DNA of 64,000 nucleotides. It comes from Levilactobacillus spicheri DSM 15429. Its GTDB lineage: Bacteria > Bacillota > Bacilli > Lactobacillales > Lactobacillaceae. The notes beneath the pieces were generated by a model. That model was not told the DNA's origin, ran no database searches, and saw only the letters and a program-made list of their open reading frames with translations. Positions within the stretch are counted from its first letter, which is position 1. Every line of letters begins with the position of its first letter. Made by a program: the position numbers and the translations under genes. Shown here one piece after another: positions 51,007 through 59,822 of the stretch. The stretch is from assembly GCF_001435095.1 (NCBI RefSeq), contig NZ_AZFC01000015.1:259864-323863 (forward strand). The letters run 5' to 3'.

Positions 51007-51066
51007 AAGGTCCTCCCCATTTAGGCTATACTGGTATGGTAAGCCTAGATGAGGGGGACCTTTTAC
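51007..51066 (+). promoter_or_regulatory. Hairpin enclosing a promoter and covering the ribosome site of the Crp/Fnr gene
   Basis: AAGGTCC-CCCC (51007-51018, one bulged base) pairs with GGGG-GGACCTT (51052-51062), and AGGCT pairs with AGCCT inside. TATACT (51027-51032) is within the loop. The 3' arm contains the GAGGGGG ribosome site of the next gene and is followed by T4, so it could also end arcD transcription. Confidence 0.6.
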
Positions 51067-51067
51067 C

Positions 51068-51754
51068 ATGATACGAAAAAGTGAGTACCCACGTTACCTA
51101 CAATTATTGAAACAACGCCCGGAATTTAGCGCCTTCACGGCGGCCCAGTTCAAGCGGCTGGGACAGGTCATGCAGGTCAAGGAGTACCCCAAGGGGCAGC
51201 TGCTGTTTGACCAGGCGGATACCCGCGACCGGTTTTACTTCGTGATCTCGGGGCTCTTGCGGACCGAACGCATCGACGAGTCGGGCGACTTTACCTTTTA
51301 TTCATTCATCGCCGAGAACAAGGGCTTCCCGTACCGGGGCCTGTTCAAGGACCCCGAGTACGCCTACTCGGTGCGGACCATCACGCCGGTGGAGATCGTG
51401 TCGTTTCCCATCGCCGACTTCGAGGACCTGCTGACGCAGAACTCGGAGATCATGCGCCGGGTGATCGTCGAGATGGGGCAGATCATTAACGACAACGAAA
51501 ACCAGTTGCAGACCATGGTGACCTCGAGCGCCAGCGACCGGGTCCACAACGCCCTGACCATTCTGGGCGAGCAGTTGGGCCAGCCGCTGGAGGACGGGCA
51601 GCGCTACATCCCGTACCCGATCACCCTGATCGAGCTGAGCAAGATGGCCGGCACCACCCGCGAGACCGCGGGCCAGGTGGTCCAGAAGCTGGAGGCCGCC
51701 GGGCGGGTCGTCTACGAGCACAAGCGCTTCACGTTGAACCCGTACGTGGAGTAG
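51068..51754 (+). CDS. arcR: Crp/Fnr-family regulator of the arginine deiminase cluster (ArcR-like)
   Basis: 228 residues. Cyclic-nucleotide-binding-like beta barrel (about 20-125: YPKGQLLFDQADTRDRFYFVISGLLR) and a C-terminal winged helix (LIELSKMAGTTRETAGQVVQKL, near 185). No Cys cluster for an Fe-S sensor. Placement after arcD and the matching inverted repeat upstream of arcA support a role as the pathway activator, as for ArcR of Bacillus and streptococci. The name is assigned by context. Confidence 0.85.
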   Translation: MIRKSEYPRYLQLLKQRPEFSAFTAAQFKRLGQVMQVKEYPKGQLLFDQADTRDRFYFVISGLLRTERIDESGDFTFYSFIAENKGFPYRGLFKDPEYAYSVRTITPVEIVSFPIADFEDLLTQNSEIMRRVIVEMGQIINDNENQLQTMVTSSASDRVHNALTILGEQLGQPLEDGQRYIPYPITLIELSKMAGTTRETAGQVVQKLEAAGRVVYEHKRFTLNPYVE

Positions 51755-51777
51755 GGGAAATAAGCGATTAAATCAGT

Positions 51778-51843
51778 AAAAAAGCATCGTTTGCGTGCAG
51801 CCACCGTCGGTAAGGCGGTGGCGGCTCTCAAACGGTGCTTTTT
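51778..51843. terminator. Bidirectional terminator between arcR and the response regulator gene
   Basis: AAAAAAGCATCGTTTG pairs with CAAACGGTGCTTTTT (one G-U), with an inner GCCACCG/CGGTGGC stem and T-runs on both strands. Confidence 0.85.
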
Positions 51844-51880
51844 AGGTTCTCTCAAGGTGGTTAGCGACGCAGCTCCGGAA

Positions 51881-51920
51881 TCGTGCCCACTACGACCGGC
51901 TTGCTCGCCGGCGTGCAGCG
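51881..51920. repeat. 40-bp intergenic repeat, copy 2
   Basis: Matches 42986-43025 at 36 of 40 bases, including the hairpin core CCGGCTTGCTCGCCGG. It lies between the terminator and the end of the response regulator gene. Confidence 0.65.
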
Positions 51921-51954
51921 CGGTTATCGTCCATCCAGATGTCCCGGTTCGGGG

Positions 51955-52788
51955 TTAGATCTCCTGCGTAATCCCGTCGAAGAAGTGCTGCAAAGAGACC
52001 TTGCCGCCGCTCTGGCGTTTGCCTTGGTGGAAGGCCATCTCGTTGCGGACGTTCTTGTACTCGTACAGCGCATTGGCATACTCGACCATGATCTCGTCGC
52101 CCATGTCATCGAGGTAAAGAGTGGCCAGGTTGGTCAGTCCCGCCTTGATGGCCCGGCGAATCCGCTGGAACAGGATCTTCTTTTCGTGGTCGTCGATGGC
52201 GTAGGCCTGGTTAAAGTCGATCTCCTTGAAACTCACGTCCTGGTCGAGCATCAGCTGGCAGACCGACAGAATGTCCGACGAGCCCGATTCCGAGGTGATG
52301 CCCAGGTACCGCAGGATGGCCAGAATCTGGTCCTTTTGCTTTTCGTGCTGGTTGACCTGCGGCGCGCTGTTGACCACGCCCCCGCCGACCAGGGTCTGGA
52401 TGTTGGCCAACTTGGCGTTCATTTGGATGTTCTGGACGACCTTTTGGACCACGGTCTTGACCTCGATAAGGTTGATGGGTTTATCGATGAAGAACTCGAT
52501 GCCGGCCTGGTAGGCTTCGGCCCGCAGGTCGCTGTCGCGGACCTGGGAGATCATGATGAACTTGAGGTTGGGCTTGGCCTTCTTGAGCTCCCGGACGAGC
52601 TTGGTACCGGAGATGGTCGGCATCAGCAGATCGACCAGCACGATGTCGACGTCGGTCAACATCAGGTCGGCCAGGGCCATCTTGGCATCGGTCGCCGTGC
52701 CGACCACGTCGTTGTGCGGGTCGCGCTCCAGAATCTGTTGCAGGATCATGGGAATGGATGGGTCGTCGTCAACAATGTAGAATTTCAC
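51955..52788 (-). CDS. Response regulator with YcbB-type output domain (GlnL-like)
   Basis: 277 residues. Receiver domain about 1-120: VDDDPSIPMIL (acidic pocket), VLVDLLMPTISG (phospho-Asp near 53), SQVRDSD and FIDKPINL (Lys). The output region has QILAILRYLGITSESGSSDIL and RIRRAIKAGLTNLATLYLDDMGDEI, matching the YcbB domain of B. subtilis GlnL. GlnK-GlnL controls glutamine use there. Starts at GTG 52788, overlapping the kinase stop (GTGA), with AGGAGG upstream. Confidence 0.85.
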   Translation of the reverse strand: MKFYIVDDDPSIPMILQQILERDPHNDVVGTATDAKMALADLMLTDVDIVLVDLLMPTISGTKLVRELKKAKPNLKFIMISQVRDSDLRAEAYQAGIEFFIDKPINLIEVKTVVQKVVQNIQMNAKLANIQTLVGGGVVNSAPQVNQHEKQKDQILAILRYLGITSESGSSDILSVCQLMLDQDVSFKEIDFNQAYAIDDHEKKILFQRIRRAIKAGLTNLATLYLDDMGDEIMVEYANALYEYKNVRNEMAFHQGKRQSGGKVSLQHFFDGITQEI

Positions 52789-54086
52789 GATTGCGCCTCC
52801 TGGATAAGTCGGGGCTTGCTCAGGCTGATCTGAAAGGTCGCCCCGTGGTTGGGTTGCGATTCGACGGTGATCTCGCCGTCGAATTGCTCCTGTACGATGA
52901 GTTTAACATGCGACAGCCCGATTCCGCGATAAACGTCCCCGGTGGTCTCGTTGAACTTGGTGGTGAAGCCGGGCTGGAAGATCATCGCCTGGGTCTTGGC
53001 GTCCATGCCCTTGCCGTTGTCGCTGACGTTGATCAGAACCTGGTGGCCGGCGTCGGCGACCGTGATGCGGATGACGCCGTTCAGCTTGTCGGCCGGCATG
53101 GCGTCGATGCTGTTGAAGATCAGGTTGGAGAGCACCGTGACGATGTAGTAGTGGTTGGGGATGACTAGGTCGACCTGGTTGTGGACCTCGATGACGATGT
53201 TACGGTGCTTGTCCTTGATGGCCTCGCGGATGTAGTTGACGGTGACCTTTAAGATGTCGGCCAGCTGCATCGGCGCGTCCTGGTCGGTGGCGAAGTAGTC
53301 GCCCAGTCCCAGGGTCACGTTACGGTAGTCCTTCTTGATCTCGTGGACGTCACGGGCGATGGCCAGCGCACGGTCCTGGTAGACCTTGGGGACGTCTAGT
53401 TTCTGCAGGTCCTGGTTCAGCAGGTAGGCGTTTTTCATCACGTTTTCGATATCGCCCAGGCTCTTTTGCATGAAGTAGACCTCGCTCTTGACGGAGGAGG
53501 CGACCCAGATGAAGTGGTAGTAGCGCTGTTCGTGGCTCTCCGTGCGCATCATCAGGGTGAAGTAGTGGTAGAGGAAGGCCAGCAGGCAGCTGACCAGGCT
53601 CCGCAGCAGGGCCGCCACGAAGAGAATCTGGAAGAGCCGGTAGCTGTAGTGCGAAAAGTCGGTCAGCAGGCTGATCTCCAGTAGGTTGGATAGGTAGTCG
53701 CACAGGACGATGGTCAGGAAGAAGGAGCTGTTGTTCCGCTGGGCCCGGCGCCAATAGATGACGTAGTACAGCAGGCCGTAGCACCAGTAGAAGACCATGT
53801 CGGTGACCACGTACTGCAGGATCGTGTCGAGGCGAAACGAATGGCCGATGAACAGCAGGATGCCGCGGAAGACCGGCGAGGCGATGGCGATGCACCCCGA
53901 CAGCAGCAGGGGATTGAGGTCGCCGTTGAAGTAGAGGAAGATGGGCAGCAGCAGCACGGACAGTGCCAGGATGAAGCCCGGCGCGTAGATCTGGAAGTTG
54001 ACCTGGGACGCTAGGGCGATGCAGGCGGCGGCAATCAGCACCCGCTGCCAGCGTCCCCGGCTGATAAAAGTGGCTTGTTTGAGCAT
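52785..54086 (-). CDS. Sensor histidine kinase (GlnK/YcbA-like)
   Basis: 433 residues from ATG 54086 (TTGGAGGG site; the longer frame lacks one). Six or seven membrane segments (about 10-190) without a large external loop, then a dimerisation helix with DVHEIKKDYRNVTLGL (phospho-His near 268) and an ATPase domain: NLIFNSIDAM (N box), VSDNGKGMD (G1) and YRGIGLSHVKLIVQ (G2). Pairs with the GlnL-like regulator. Divergent from the second OTC operon, which it probably controls; the ligand may be an amino acid such as citrulline, arginine or glutamine (inference). Confidence 0.87.
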   Translation of the reverse strand: MLKQATFISRGRWQRVLIAAACIALASQVNFQIYAPGFILALSVLLLPIFLYFNGDLNPLLLSGCIAIASPVFRGILLFIGHSFRLDTILQYVVTDMVFYWCYGLLYYVIYWRRAQRNNSSFFLTIVLCDYLSNLLEISLLTDFSHYSYRLFQILFVAALLRSLVSCLLAFLYHYFTLMMRTESHEQRYYHFIWVASSVKSEVYFMQKSLGDIENVMKNAYLLNQDLQKLDVPKVYQDRALAIARDVHEIKKDYRNVTLGLGDYFATDQDAPMQLADILKVTVNYIREAIKDKHRNIVIEVHNQVDLVIPNHYYIVTVLSNLIFNSIDAMPADKLNGVIRITVADAGHQVLINVSDNGKGMDAKTQAMIFQPGFTTKFNETTGDVYRGIGLSHVKLIVQEQFDGEITVESQPNHGATFQISLSKPRLIQEAQS

Positions 54087-54122
54087 TTGAAAACCCTCCA
54101 AGATAATTTTTGAACAAATCGG

Positions 54123-54156
54123 TGAAGCTTCTTGAAGCTTCGTGAAACCGCTTACT
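54123..54156 (+). promoter_or_regulatory. 10-bp-phased repeats and cre site before the second OTC gene
   Basis: TGAAGCTTC occurs at 54123-54131 and 54133-54141, followed in phase by TGAA at 54143, so three repeat units lie 10 bp apart. GTGAAACCGCTTACT (54142-54156) matches the cre consensus except its first base. The repeats are a candidate response-regulator operator in the 109-bp divergent gap. Confidence 0.6.
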
Positions 54157-54195
54157 AAACTAATACTTGTAAATATCAATTAGGAGGAACCAAAA

Positions 54196-55194
54196 ATGTT
54201 TAACTTACGTAACCGCAGTTTCTTAACCTTATCAGATTTCACCACCCGTGAAATGGGCTACATGTTGCAATTAGCCGAAGACCTGAAGAAAGCTAAATAT
54301 GCTGGAACCGAACAAAAGAAATTACTCGACAAAAACATTGCGTTGATTTTTGAAAAGGCTTCCACGCGGACCCGTTGTGCGTTTGAAGTCGGTGCCAAGG
54401 ATCAAGGCGCACACGTTACATACTTAGGCCCTTCCGGCTCCCACATGGGCAAGAAGGAAACTGCTAAGGACACGGCCCGCGTCTTAGGTGGGATGTTCGA
54501 CGGGATCGAATACCGGGGCTTCTCCCAACGGACCGCTGAAACCTTGGCGAAGTACTCTGGCGTTCCGGTTTGGAACGGGTTAACGGATGAAGATCACCCA
54601 ACCCAAGTCTTAGCCGACTTCTTGACGGCCCACGAAGTGCTGAAGAAGAACTACGAAGACATCAACTTCACCTTCGTTGGTGATGGCCAAGACAACGTTT
54701 CCAACGCCTTGATGTTAGGGGCCGCTGTGATGGGCATGACCTACCACGTCGTTTGCCCGAAGGAATTGGAACCAACGGCTGACTTACTGAAGCGGGCCAA
54801 CGACATCGCTGCGAAGACCGGTGCCAAGATCGAAGTCTTCAACGACATCGCTGAAGGTGTTAAGGGCTCCGACGTCATCTACGCCGACGTTTGGGTTTCC
54901 ATGGGTGAACCCGACAGTGTCTGGGCTGACCGGATCAAGCTTCTCAAGCCTTACCAAGTTACCCAAGACGTGATGGACAAGACCCAGAACCCGAACGCCA
55001 TCTTCGAACACTGCTTACCAGCCTTCCACAACACGGACACCAAGGTCGGTGAAGAAATCGCCGAGAAGTTTGGCATTACCGAAATGGAAGTGACGGATGA
55101 CGTCTTCGAAAGCGACGCATCGGTCGTCTTCCAAGAAGCTGAAAACCGGATGCACACGATCAAGGCCGTCATGGTTGCGACCTTAGGCGAATAA
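54196..55194 (+). CDS. Ornithine carbamoyltransferase (second copy)
   Basis: 332 residues. Carbamoyl-phosphate loop [11 protein letters not shown] (near 56), [12 protein letters not shown], and [16 protein letters not shown] (near 271) with the ornithine-type Cys-Leu-Pro-Ala-Phe motif. This argues against putrescine carbamoyltransferase, and no agmatine deiminase is nearby. AGGAGG precedes the ATG. Followed after 13 bases by carbamate kinase; no deiminase belongs to this unit. It may convert imported citrulline to ornithine and carbamoyl phosphate. The opposite, anabolic direction cannot be excluded. Confidence 0.93.
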   Translation: MFNLRNRSFLTLSDFTTREMGYMLQLAEDLKKAKYAGTEQKKLLDKNIALIFEKASTRTRCAFEVGAKDQGAHVTYLGPSGSHMGKKETAKDTARVLGGMFDGIEYRGFSQRTAETLAKYSGVPVWNGLTDEDHPTQVLADFLTAHEVLKKNYEDINFTFVGDGQDNVSNALMLGAAVMGMTYHVVCPKELEPTADLLKRANDIAAKTGAKIEVFNDIAEGVKGSDVIYADVWVSMGEPDSVWADRIKLLKPYQVTQDVMDKTQNPNAIFEHCLPAFHNTDTKVGEEIAEKFGITEMEVTDDVFESDASVVFQEAENRMHTIKAVMVATLGE

Positions 55195-55207
55195 GGAGCG
55201 AGAAACT

Positions 55208-56134
55208 ATGGCAAAAATCGTGGTTGCCTTGGGCGGGAATGCCCTGGGCAAATCTCCAGAAGAACAATTAAAGTTGGTTAAGCACACGGCCGCCTCATTG
55301 ATTGGCCTGGTCGCTGCTGGCCACAAGGTCGTCATCAGCCACGGGAACGGTCCCCAAGTCGGGGCCATCAACTTGGGCATGAACTACGCCGCCGAACACG
55401 GCAAGACCGCAGCCTTCCCATTCCCCGAATGTGGGGCCATGAGCCAAGGCTACATCGGTTACCACTTACAACAGAGCCTGCAAAATGAGCTGCACCGGCA
55501 AAACATCCAAAAGGACGTGGCGACGGTCGTGACCCAGATCGAGGTCGACCCGAGCGATAGCGCCTTCGAGAACCCGACCAAGCCGGTTGGGGACTTCTAC
55601 ACCAAGGAAGACGCCGCGAAGATCCAAGCCGAAAAGGGCTACACCTTCAAGGAAGACGCTGGTCGGGGCTACCGTCAGGTCGTGCCATCTCCACTTCCCA
55701 AGAAGATCATCGAGTTGAACAGCATCAACAACCTGATCGAAGCGGGCAGCCTGGTCATCGCCGGTGGTGGCGGTGGGGTCCCAGTCGTGCAAACGACGGA
55801 CGGCCTGCAAGGCGTGCCAGCCGTGATCGACAAGGACCGGTCCAGTGCCTTATTGGCGGCCAACATTTCTGCCGACCAGCTGATCATTTTGACGGCGGTC
55901 GACGACGTGTACGTCAACTATGGCAAGCCAGACCAAAAGTCCCTGCGTGAATTGAGTGCGGCGGAAGCCCACCAATACATCGACGAAGGTCAATTCGCTC
56001 CCGGCAGCATGTTGCCGAAGATCGAAGCCTGCTTAGACTTCGTCGCTTCGGGTGCGAACCGGACGGCGCTGATCACCTCCCTCGACCACTTGGACGACGC
56101 CTTAGCCGGCAAGGTCGGGACGTTGATCAAGTAA
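55208..56134 (+). CDS. Carbamate kinase (second copy)
   Basis: 308 residues. [41 protein letters not shown] and [12 protein letters not shown] are the family motifs. GGAGCGAG lies before the ATG, inside the end of the OTC gene. The phosphate-loop regions are intact, so it should be active. Coupled with OTC-2 to yield ATP. Confidence 0.94.
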   Translation: MAKIVVALGGNALGKSPEEQLKLVKHTAASLIGLVAAGHKVVISHGNGPQVGAINLGMNYAAEHGKTAAFPFPECGAMSQGYIGYHLQQSLQNELHRQNIQKDVATVVTQIEVDPSDSAFENPTKPVGDFYTKEDAAKIQAEKGYTFKEDAGRGYRQVVPSPLPKKIIELNSINNLIEAGSLVIAGGGGGVPVVQTTDGLQGVPAVIDKDRSSALLAANISADQLIILTAVDDVYVNYGKPDQKSLRELSAAEAHQYIDEGQFAPGSMLPKIEACLDFVASGANRTALITSLDHLDDALAGKVGTLIK

Positions 56135-56168
56135 GCACAGTAAGTTAAAGTTCATAGGTAAAGCATAG

Positions 56169-56280
56169 AGCGTGATCTCACGGGCGTCGGCGAACCATTG
56201 TAAAACCTGGATCATCCAATCACTTAAGTAAGTCGGGCGGAGATGATAGGCACAGTCGCCCTCCCAGGGGTCACGCTTTT
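56169..56280 (+). promoter_or_regulatory. Long-range hairpin between carbamate kinase and permease genes
   Basis: AGCGTGA (56169-56175) pairs with TCACGCT (56271-56277), followed by T4. Inside, GGGCG pairs with CGCCC (56235-56239 with 56257-56261). It may be a branched terminator or an RNA switch that reduces read-through into the permease gene. Confidence 0.45.
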
Positions 56281-56301
56281 ATGTATGAATAGGCTATGAA
56301 C

Positions 56302-56326
56302 TATAGTGTAACAGAAAACGCTCTCA
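56302..56326 (+). promoter_or_regulatory. Promoter -10 and weak cre site of the YfcC-type permease gene
   Basis: TATAGT (56302-56307) serves as -10. CAGAAAACGCTCTCA (56312-56326) keeps the cre core but has two mismatches at its left end. The -35 is weak. Confidence 0.4.
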
Positions 56327-56345
56327 TATTTTAGAGGTAATCATT

Positions 56346-57902
56346 ATGGCTGACAATCCAACAGTAAAGAAACACCATTTTAAATTAAAGATGCCCGGGG
56401 CCTTCTTCATCCTGTTCATTTTGACCGTTGTGGCGGTCTTTGCGACCTGGACGATTCCCGCCGGGAGTTACTCGAAGCTATCATATAACAGTGCCAACTC
56501 GGAACTGGTGGTCAAGAACCCGCAGGGTAAGACCACCAAGTTACCGGCCACCCAGAAGGAACTGGACAAGTTAGGGGTCAAGATCAAGATTGGCCAATTC
56601 AAGTCCGGCGCCATCAACGCCGCCGTGTCCGTGCCGAACACCTACGAGCGCTTGCCGCAACATCCGGCCAAGCTAGGGGACATCACGGGCAGCATGGTCA
56701 ACGGGACCATCGAAGCCGTGGACATCATGGTCTTCATCTTCGTCCTCGGGGGACTCATCGGGGTCGTTAAGGCCAGTGGGGCCTTCGAAACGGGGCTGAT
56801 GGCCCTGACCAAGAAGACCAAGGGTCACGAATTCCTGCTGATCTTCCTGGTCTCCGTGCTCCTGGTCTTAGGGGGGACCCTGTGTGGGATTGAAGAAGAG
56901 GCCGTGGCCTTCTACCCGATCCTGGTACCGGTCTTTATCGCGATGGGTTACGATTCCATCGTGAGTGTCGGGGCCATCTTCCTGGCCAGTTCGGTCGGGA
57001 CCTCGTTCTCGACGATCAACCCGTTCTCCGTCGTGATCGCGTCCAACGCGGCCGGCATCAACTTCACCGAAGGGATGATGTGGCGGGCCGGTGGTCTGGT
57101 CATCGCGACTATCTTCCTGATCTGGTACCTGCACTGGTACAGTACCAAGGTCAAGGCCGACCCGAAGTTCTCCTACACCTGGGACGACCACGAAGAATTT
57201 AATAAGATGTGGTCCGTCGAATCCACGGGTAGCACGGAAGAGACCGGCTTCACCTTCCGGAAGAAGTTAATTCTGATCCTCTTCGTCGTGACCTTCCCTA
57301 TCATGGTTTGGGGGGTTATGGCCAAGGGCTGGTGGTTCCCAACCATGGCGTCTTCCTTCCTGATGTTTGCCATTATTATCATGTTCATTGCCGGGACCGG
57401 GAAGTATGGTCTGGGTGAAACGGGCGTGGTGGACGCCTTCGTCGCCGGGGCATCCAGTTTGGTCGGGGTTTCCCTGATCATCGGGCTGGCGCGGGGGATC
57501 AACCTAGTCTTGAACAACGGGTTGATTTCCGACACCATCCTGCAATTCGCGTCCACGCTGGTTCAGGGCATGAGTGGTCCGCTCTTCATCATTGTGATGT
57601 TGCTGATCTTCTTCGTGCTCGGGTTCATCGTGCCATCCTCATCCGGGTTGGCCGTGCTGTCGATGCCGATCATGGCACCGCTAGCCGATACGGTCAACAT
57701 TCCCCGGTTCGCCGTGGTCACGGCCTACCAATTCGGGCAATACGCGATGCTCTTCTTGGCCCCAACCGGTCTGGTCATGGCGACCTTGCAGATGCTGCAC
57801 ATGCGTTACTCCCACTGGTTCCGGTTCGTTTGGCCCGTTGTGGTCTTCCTGCTGGTCTTCGGTGGCGGCATTCTGGTCACAGAAGTCTTGGTTTACAAAT
57901 AA
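56346..57902 (+). CDS. YfcC-family amino-acid permease (ArcD/ArcE-like)
   Basis: 518 residues, 11 to 13 membrane segments. Family signatures: FATWTIPAGSYSKL after the first helix, an extracellular stretch to about residue 110, GGTLCGIEEEAVAFYPILVP (near 180), SSVGTSFSTINPFSVVIASNAAG (near 215) and IVPSSSGLAVLSMPIMAPLAD (near 420). In streptococci the arginine-ornithine exchanger ArcD belongs to this family. Here it is unrelated to the APC-type arcD at 49505 and follows OTC-2 and carbamate kinase-2, so citrulline/ornithine or arginine/ornithine exchange is likely (inference). Confidence 0.88.
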   Translation: MADNPTVKKHHFKLKMPGAFFILFILTVVAVFATWTIPAGSYSKLSYNSANSELVVKNPQGKTTKLPATQKELDKLGVKIKIGQFKSGAINAAVSVPNTYERLPQHPAKLGDITGSMVNGTIEAVDIMVFIFVLGGLIGVVKASGAFETGLMALTKKTKGHEFLLIFLVSVLLVLGGTLCGIEEEAVAFYPILVPVFIAMGYDSIVSVGAIFLASSVGTSFSTINPFSVVIASNAAGINFTEGMMWRAGGLVIATIFLIWYLHWYSTKVKADPKFSYTWDDHEEFNKMWSVESTGSTEETGFTFRKKLILILFVVTFPIMVWGVMAKGWWFPTMASSFLMFAIIIMFIAGTGKYGLGETGVVDAFVAGASSLVGVSLIIGLARGINLVLNNGLISDTILQFASTLVQGMSGPLFIIVMLLIFFVLGFIVPSSSGLAVLSMPIMAPLADTVNIPRFAVVTAYQFGQYAMLFLAPTGLVMATLQMLHMRYSHWFRFVWPVVVFLLVFGGGILVTEVLVYK

Positions 57903-57928
57903 TGGGTTAAGCATAGCCTGAAAATTAA

Positions 57929-57965
57929 CAGGGACGTTGCTCGCAGGAGCGGCGTCCCTGTTTTT
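57929..57965 (+). terminator. Intrinsic terminator after the permease gene
   Basis: CAGGGACG (57929-57936) pairs with CGTCCCTG (57953-57960), followed by T5. Confidence 0.85.
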
Positions 57966-58125
57966 GCAGTGAGGCACCATCGGGTTTGGTAAGTTAGCTG
58001 ATGATTGCGCAGGAGGGGCTGCTAACGAGTAGTAGGCAGAAAACACAAAATCACAAAATTAAAACTAGATTAAAATACGATTGGAGGGTATCCTTTTAGC
58101 TAAGTACATAAGAGGGAGGAATTCC

Positions 58126-59715
58126 ATGATTTTTAAGTATTATCCGCATTGGAAATATTTTCTGATGAACTTAGCCGGTCTGATTTATAGCGGTGAGAAC
58201 TTGGTGATTGCCACGATTGTCGGGACCTTGACCAACTTGGCCACCCGGCGGTCGTTCAGCCAGTTGCCCCAATTTCTGGCTGTCGCCTTGGGGTGCCTGG
58301 TGGTGACCTATCTGGCACAAGTCTGTTTTAATTGGTTCACCACGGATGCCGTGCGCCACACGAATCAGACGTTGCGGACCCGGGCTTTTCGGGGGATGTT
58401 AGCGCAGGCCAATGGTGTCGATGACACGGCGCTGGGATTTCTGACCAACGACTTTAAGTTATTAGAGACCAACCGGTTTGAGGCGGAAATCAACATCAAC
58501 ATCGCGGCCTTTACCCTGATTTTGGCCTTAGGCTACGCGCTGTATCTCAACTGGTTGATTACCCTGCTGTTTCTTGCCGGCAGTTGTGTGCCCATGCTGA
58601 TTTCGAATCTGTTTCAAAAGCCGTTGCAACGCGCTTCTGAGAATTGGTCGCAGCAAAATGACCAGTACGTTAATCAGACCAAGAATTTCTTGGCGGGGGC
58701 GGGAACGTTGGCTTTGTACCGGAAGCAGGATGCTGCTACGGCCAAAAATCAGGCCATGGTCAACTTACTGGAAAGTGCCTTGGCGAAGATGAACCTGCAA
58801 AACCTGGTTGGCGATGCCTGCATCAACGTGACGGCCAATCTGTTTACGTTTCTGACACCATTCCTAGTGGGGATTTACCTGGTCATTCGCGGGCAAACCA
58901 CCTTGGGCGCTTTATTTGCCATCGTTCAGGTGTCGAACTCCTTCGTAAACCCCATCATGAGTATCCTGGGTGAGCGGAATCACCTGGCGACCACCAAGAA
59001 AATCGTGGCGCGGTTACAGGGGTACTTAGATGCAGCGCAACAACCGCTGCCAGAGATTCCCGCGACCGTCGACGACCTCGACTTTCACCAGGTGACCTTG
59101 CAACGGCAACAGCACGAATTAGTCCAGCACGTCGATCTCGACATTCGGCCCGGAAAGAAAATCGCGGTGATTGGGCGTTCCGGCAGTGGGAAGTCCACCT
59201 TACTGACCTTTTTGCGCTCCGGTCAATTTGGCCAAGCGCAGGCGATTCACCTGAACCACCAATCGGTGGTGGCCACGCATCTGGCCGGCCTGTTTGCCTA
59301 CGCGAGTCAAAGTCCCGTGATTTTTGCGGACACGTTGCGCTTTAATCTGACGCTGGGAACGCCGGTGAGTGATGAACGACTGATGAAGTTGTGTCGGAAG
59401 CTAGACCTCGGGGGCCTAGTCGACCAATCCGGGTTGGATTATTCACTGGGGGCGAATGCTGATCAGCTTTCAGGCGGTCAGTTGGCCCGAATCGAACTGG
59501 GGCGGGCACTCTTATCCCAGCGACCGATCCTGCTGCTGGATGAAATCACGGCGGCACTGGATAAAGAAACGGCCATGGACATTCACCAGTGGTTGTGGGG
59601 GTCGAGCCTGACAATCATTGAAGCCATTCACCACTACGAACCGGAGGACTTGGCCCACTATGATCAGGTCATTGACTTTGACCAGTTGACCGCACCGACT
59701 TCGGCCGAGAAATAA
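58126..59715 (+). CDS. ABC exporter, fused membrane and ATPase domains
   Basis: 529 residues from ATG 58126 (GGGAGG site). Six membrane segments (about 10-290) form a type IV exporter domain. The ATPase has Walker A VIGRSGSGKSTLLTFL (near 352), signature DQLSGGQLARIELGRALL (near 455), Walker B ILLLDEITAALD and H-loop IIEAIHHY. The family exports peptides, lipids or drugs. A half-transporter without a partner gene, so it should form a homodimer. Substrate unknown. Confidence 0.9.
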   Translation: MIFKYYPHWKYFLMNLAGLIYSGENLVIATIVGTLTNLATRRSFSQLPQFLAVALGCLVVTYLAQVCFNWFTTDAVRHTNQTLRTRAFRGMLAQANGVDDTALGFLTNDFKLLETNRFEAEININIAAFTLILALGYALYLNWLITLLFLAGSCVPMLISNLFQKPLQRASENWSQQNDQYVNQTKNFLAGAGTLALYRKQDAATAKNQAMVNLLESALAKMNLQNLVGDACINVTANLFTFLTPFLVGIYLVIRGQTTLGALFAIVQVSNSFVNPIMSILGERNHLATTKKIVARLQGYLDAAQQPLPEIPATVDDLDFHQVTLQRQQHELVQHVDLDIRPGKKIAVIGRSGSGKSTLLTFLRSGQFGQAQAIHLNHQSVVATHLAGLFAYASQSPVIFADTLRFNLTLGTPVSDERLMKLCRKLDLGGLVDQSGLDYSLGANADQLSGGQLARIELGRALLSQRPILLLDEITAALDKETAMDIHQWLWGSSLTIIEAIHHYEPEDLAHYDQVIDFDQLTAPTSAEK

Positions 59716-59781
59716 CCCAAGGCTGACGTTGAAGTGGAAAATTTCAATGGCGAGGGCAGACAGAAGCCGTTAGCTAGTAAG

Positions 59782-59816
59782 AAAAAAGCGTTTGAGCAAA
59801 CCTCAAGCGCCTTTTT
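59782..59816. terminator. Bidirectional terminator between the ABC and patB genes
   Basis: GCG-TTGAG pairs with CTCAA-GCGC around a CAAAC loop. T5 follows on the + strand and a run of A's precedes it, giving T's on the other strand. Confidence 0.75.
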
Positions 59817-59822
59817 AGACAG

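Noticed and set aside
54196-55194. Putrescine carbamoyltransferase of an agmatine deiminase pathway
   Set aside because: The HCLPAFH motif is the ornithine type, and no agmatine deiminase gene is in the window.
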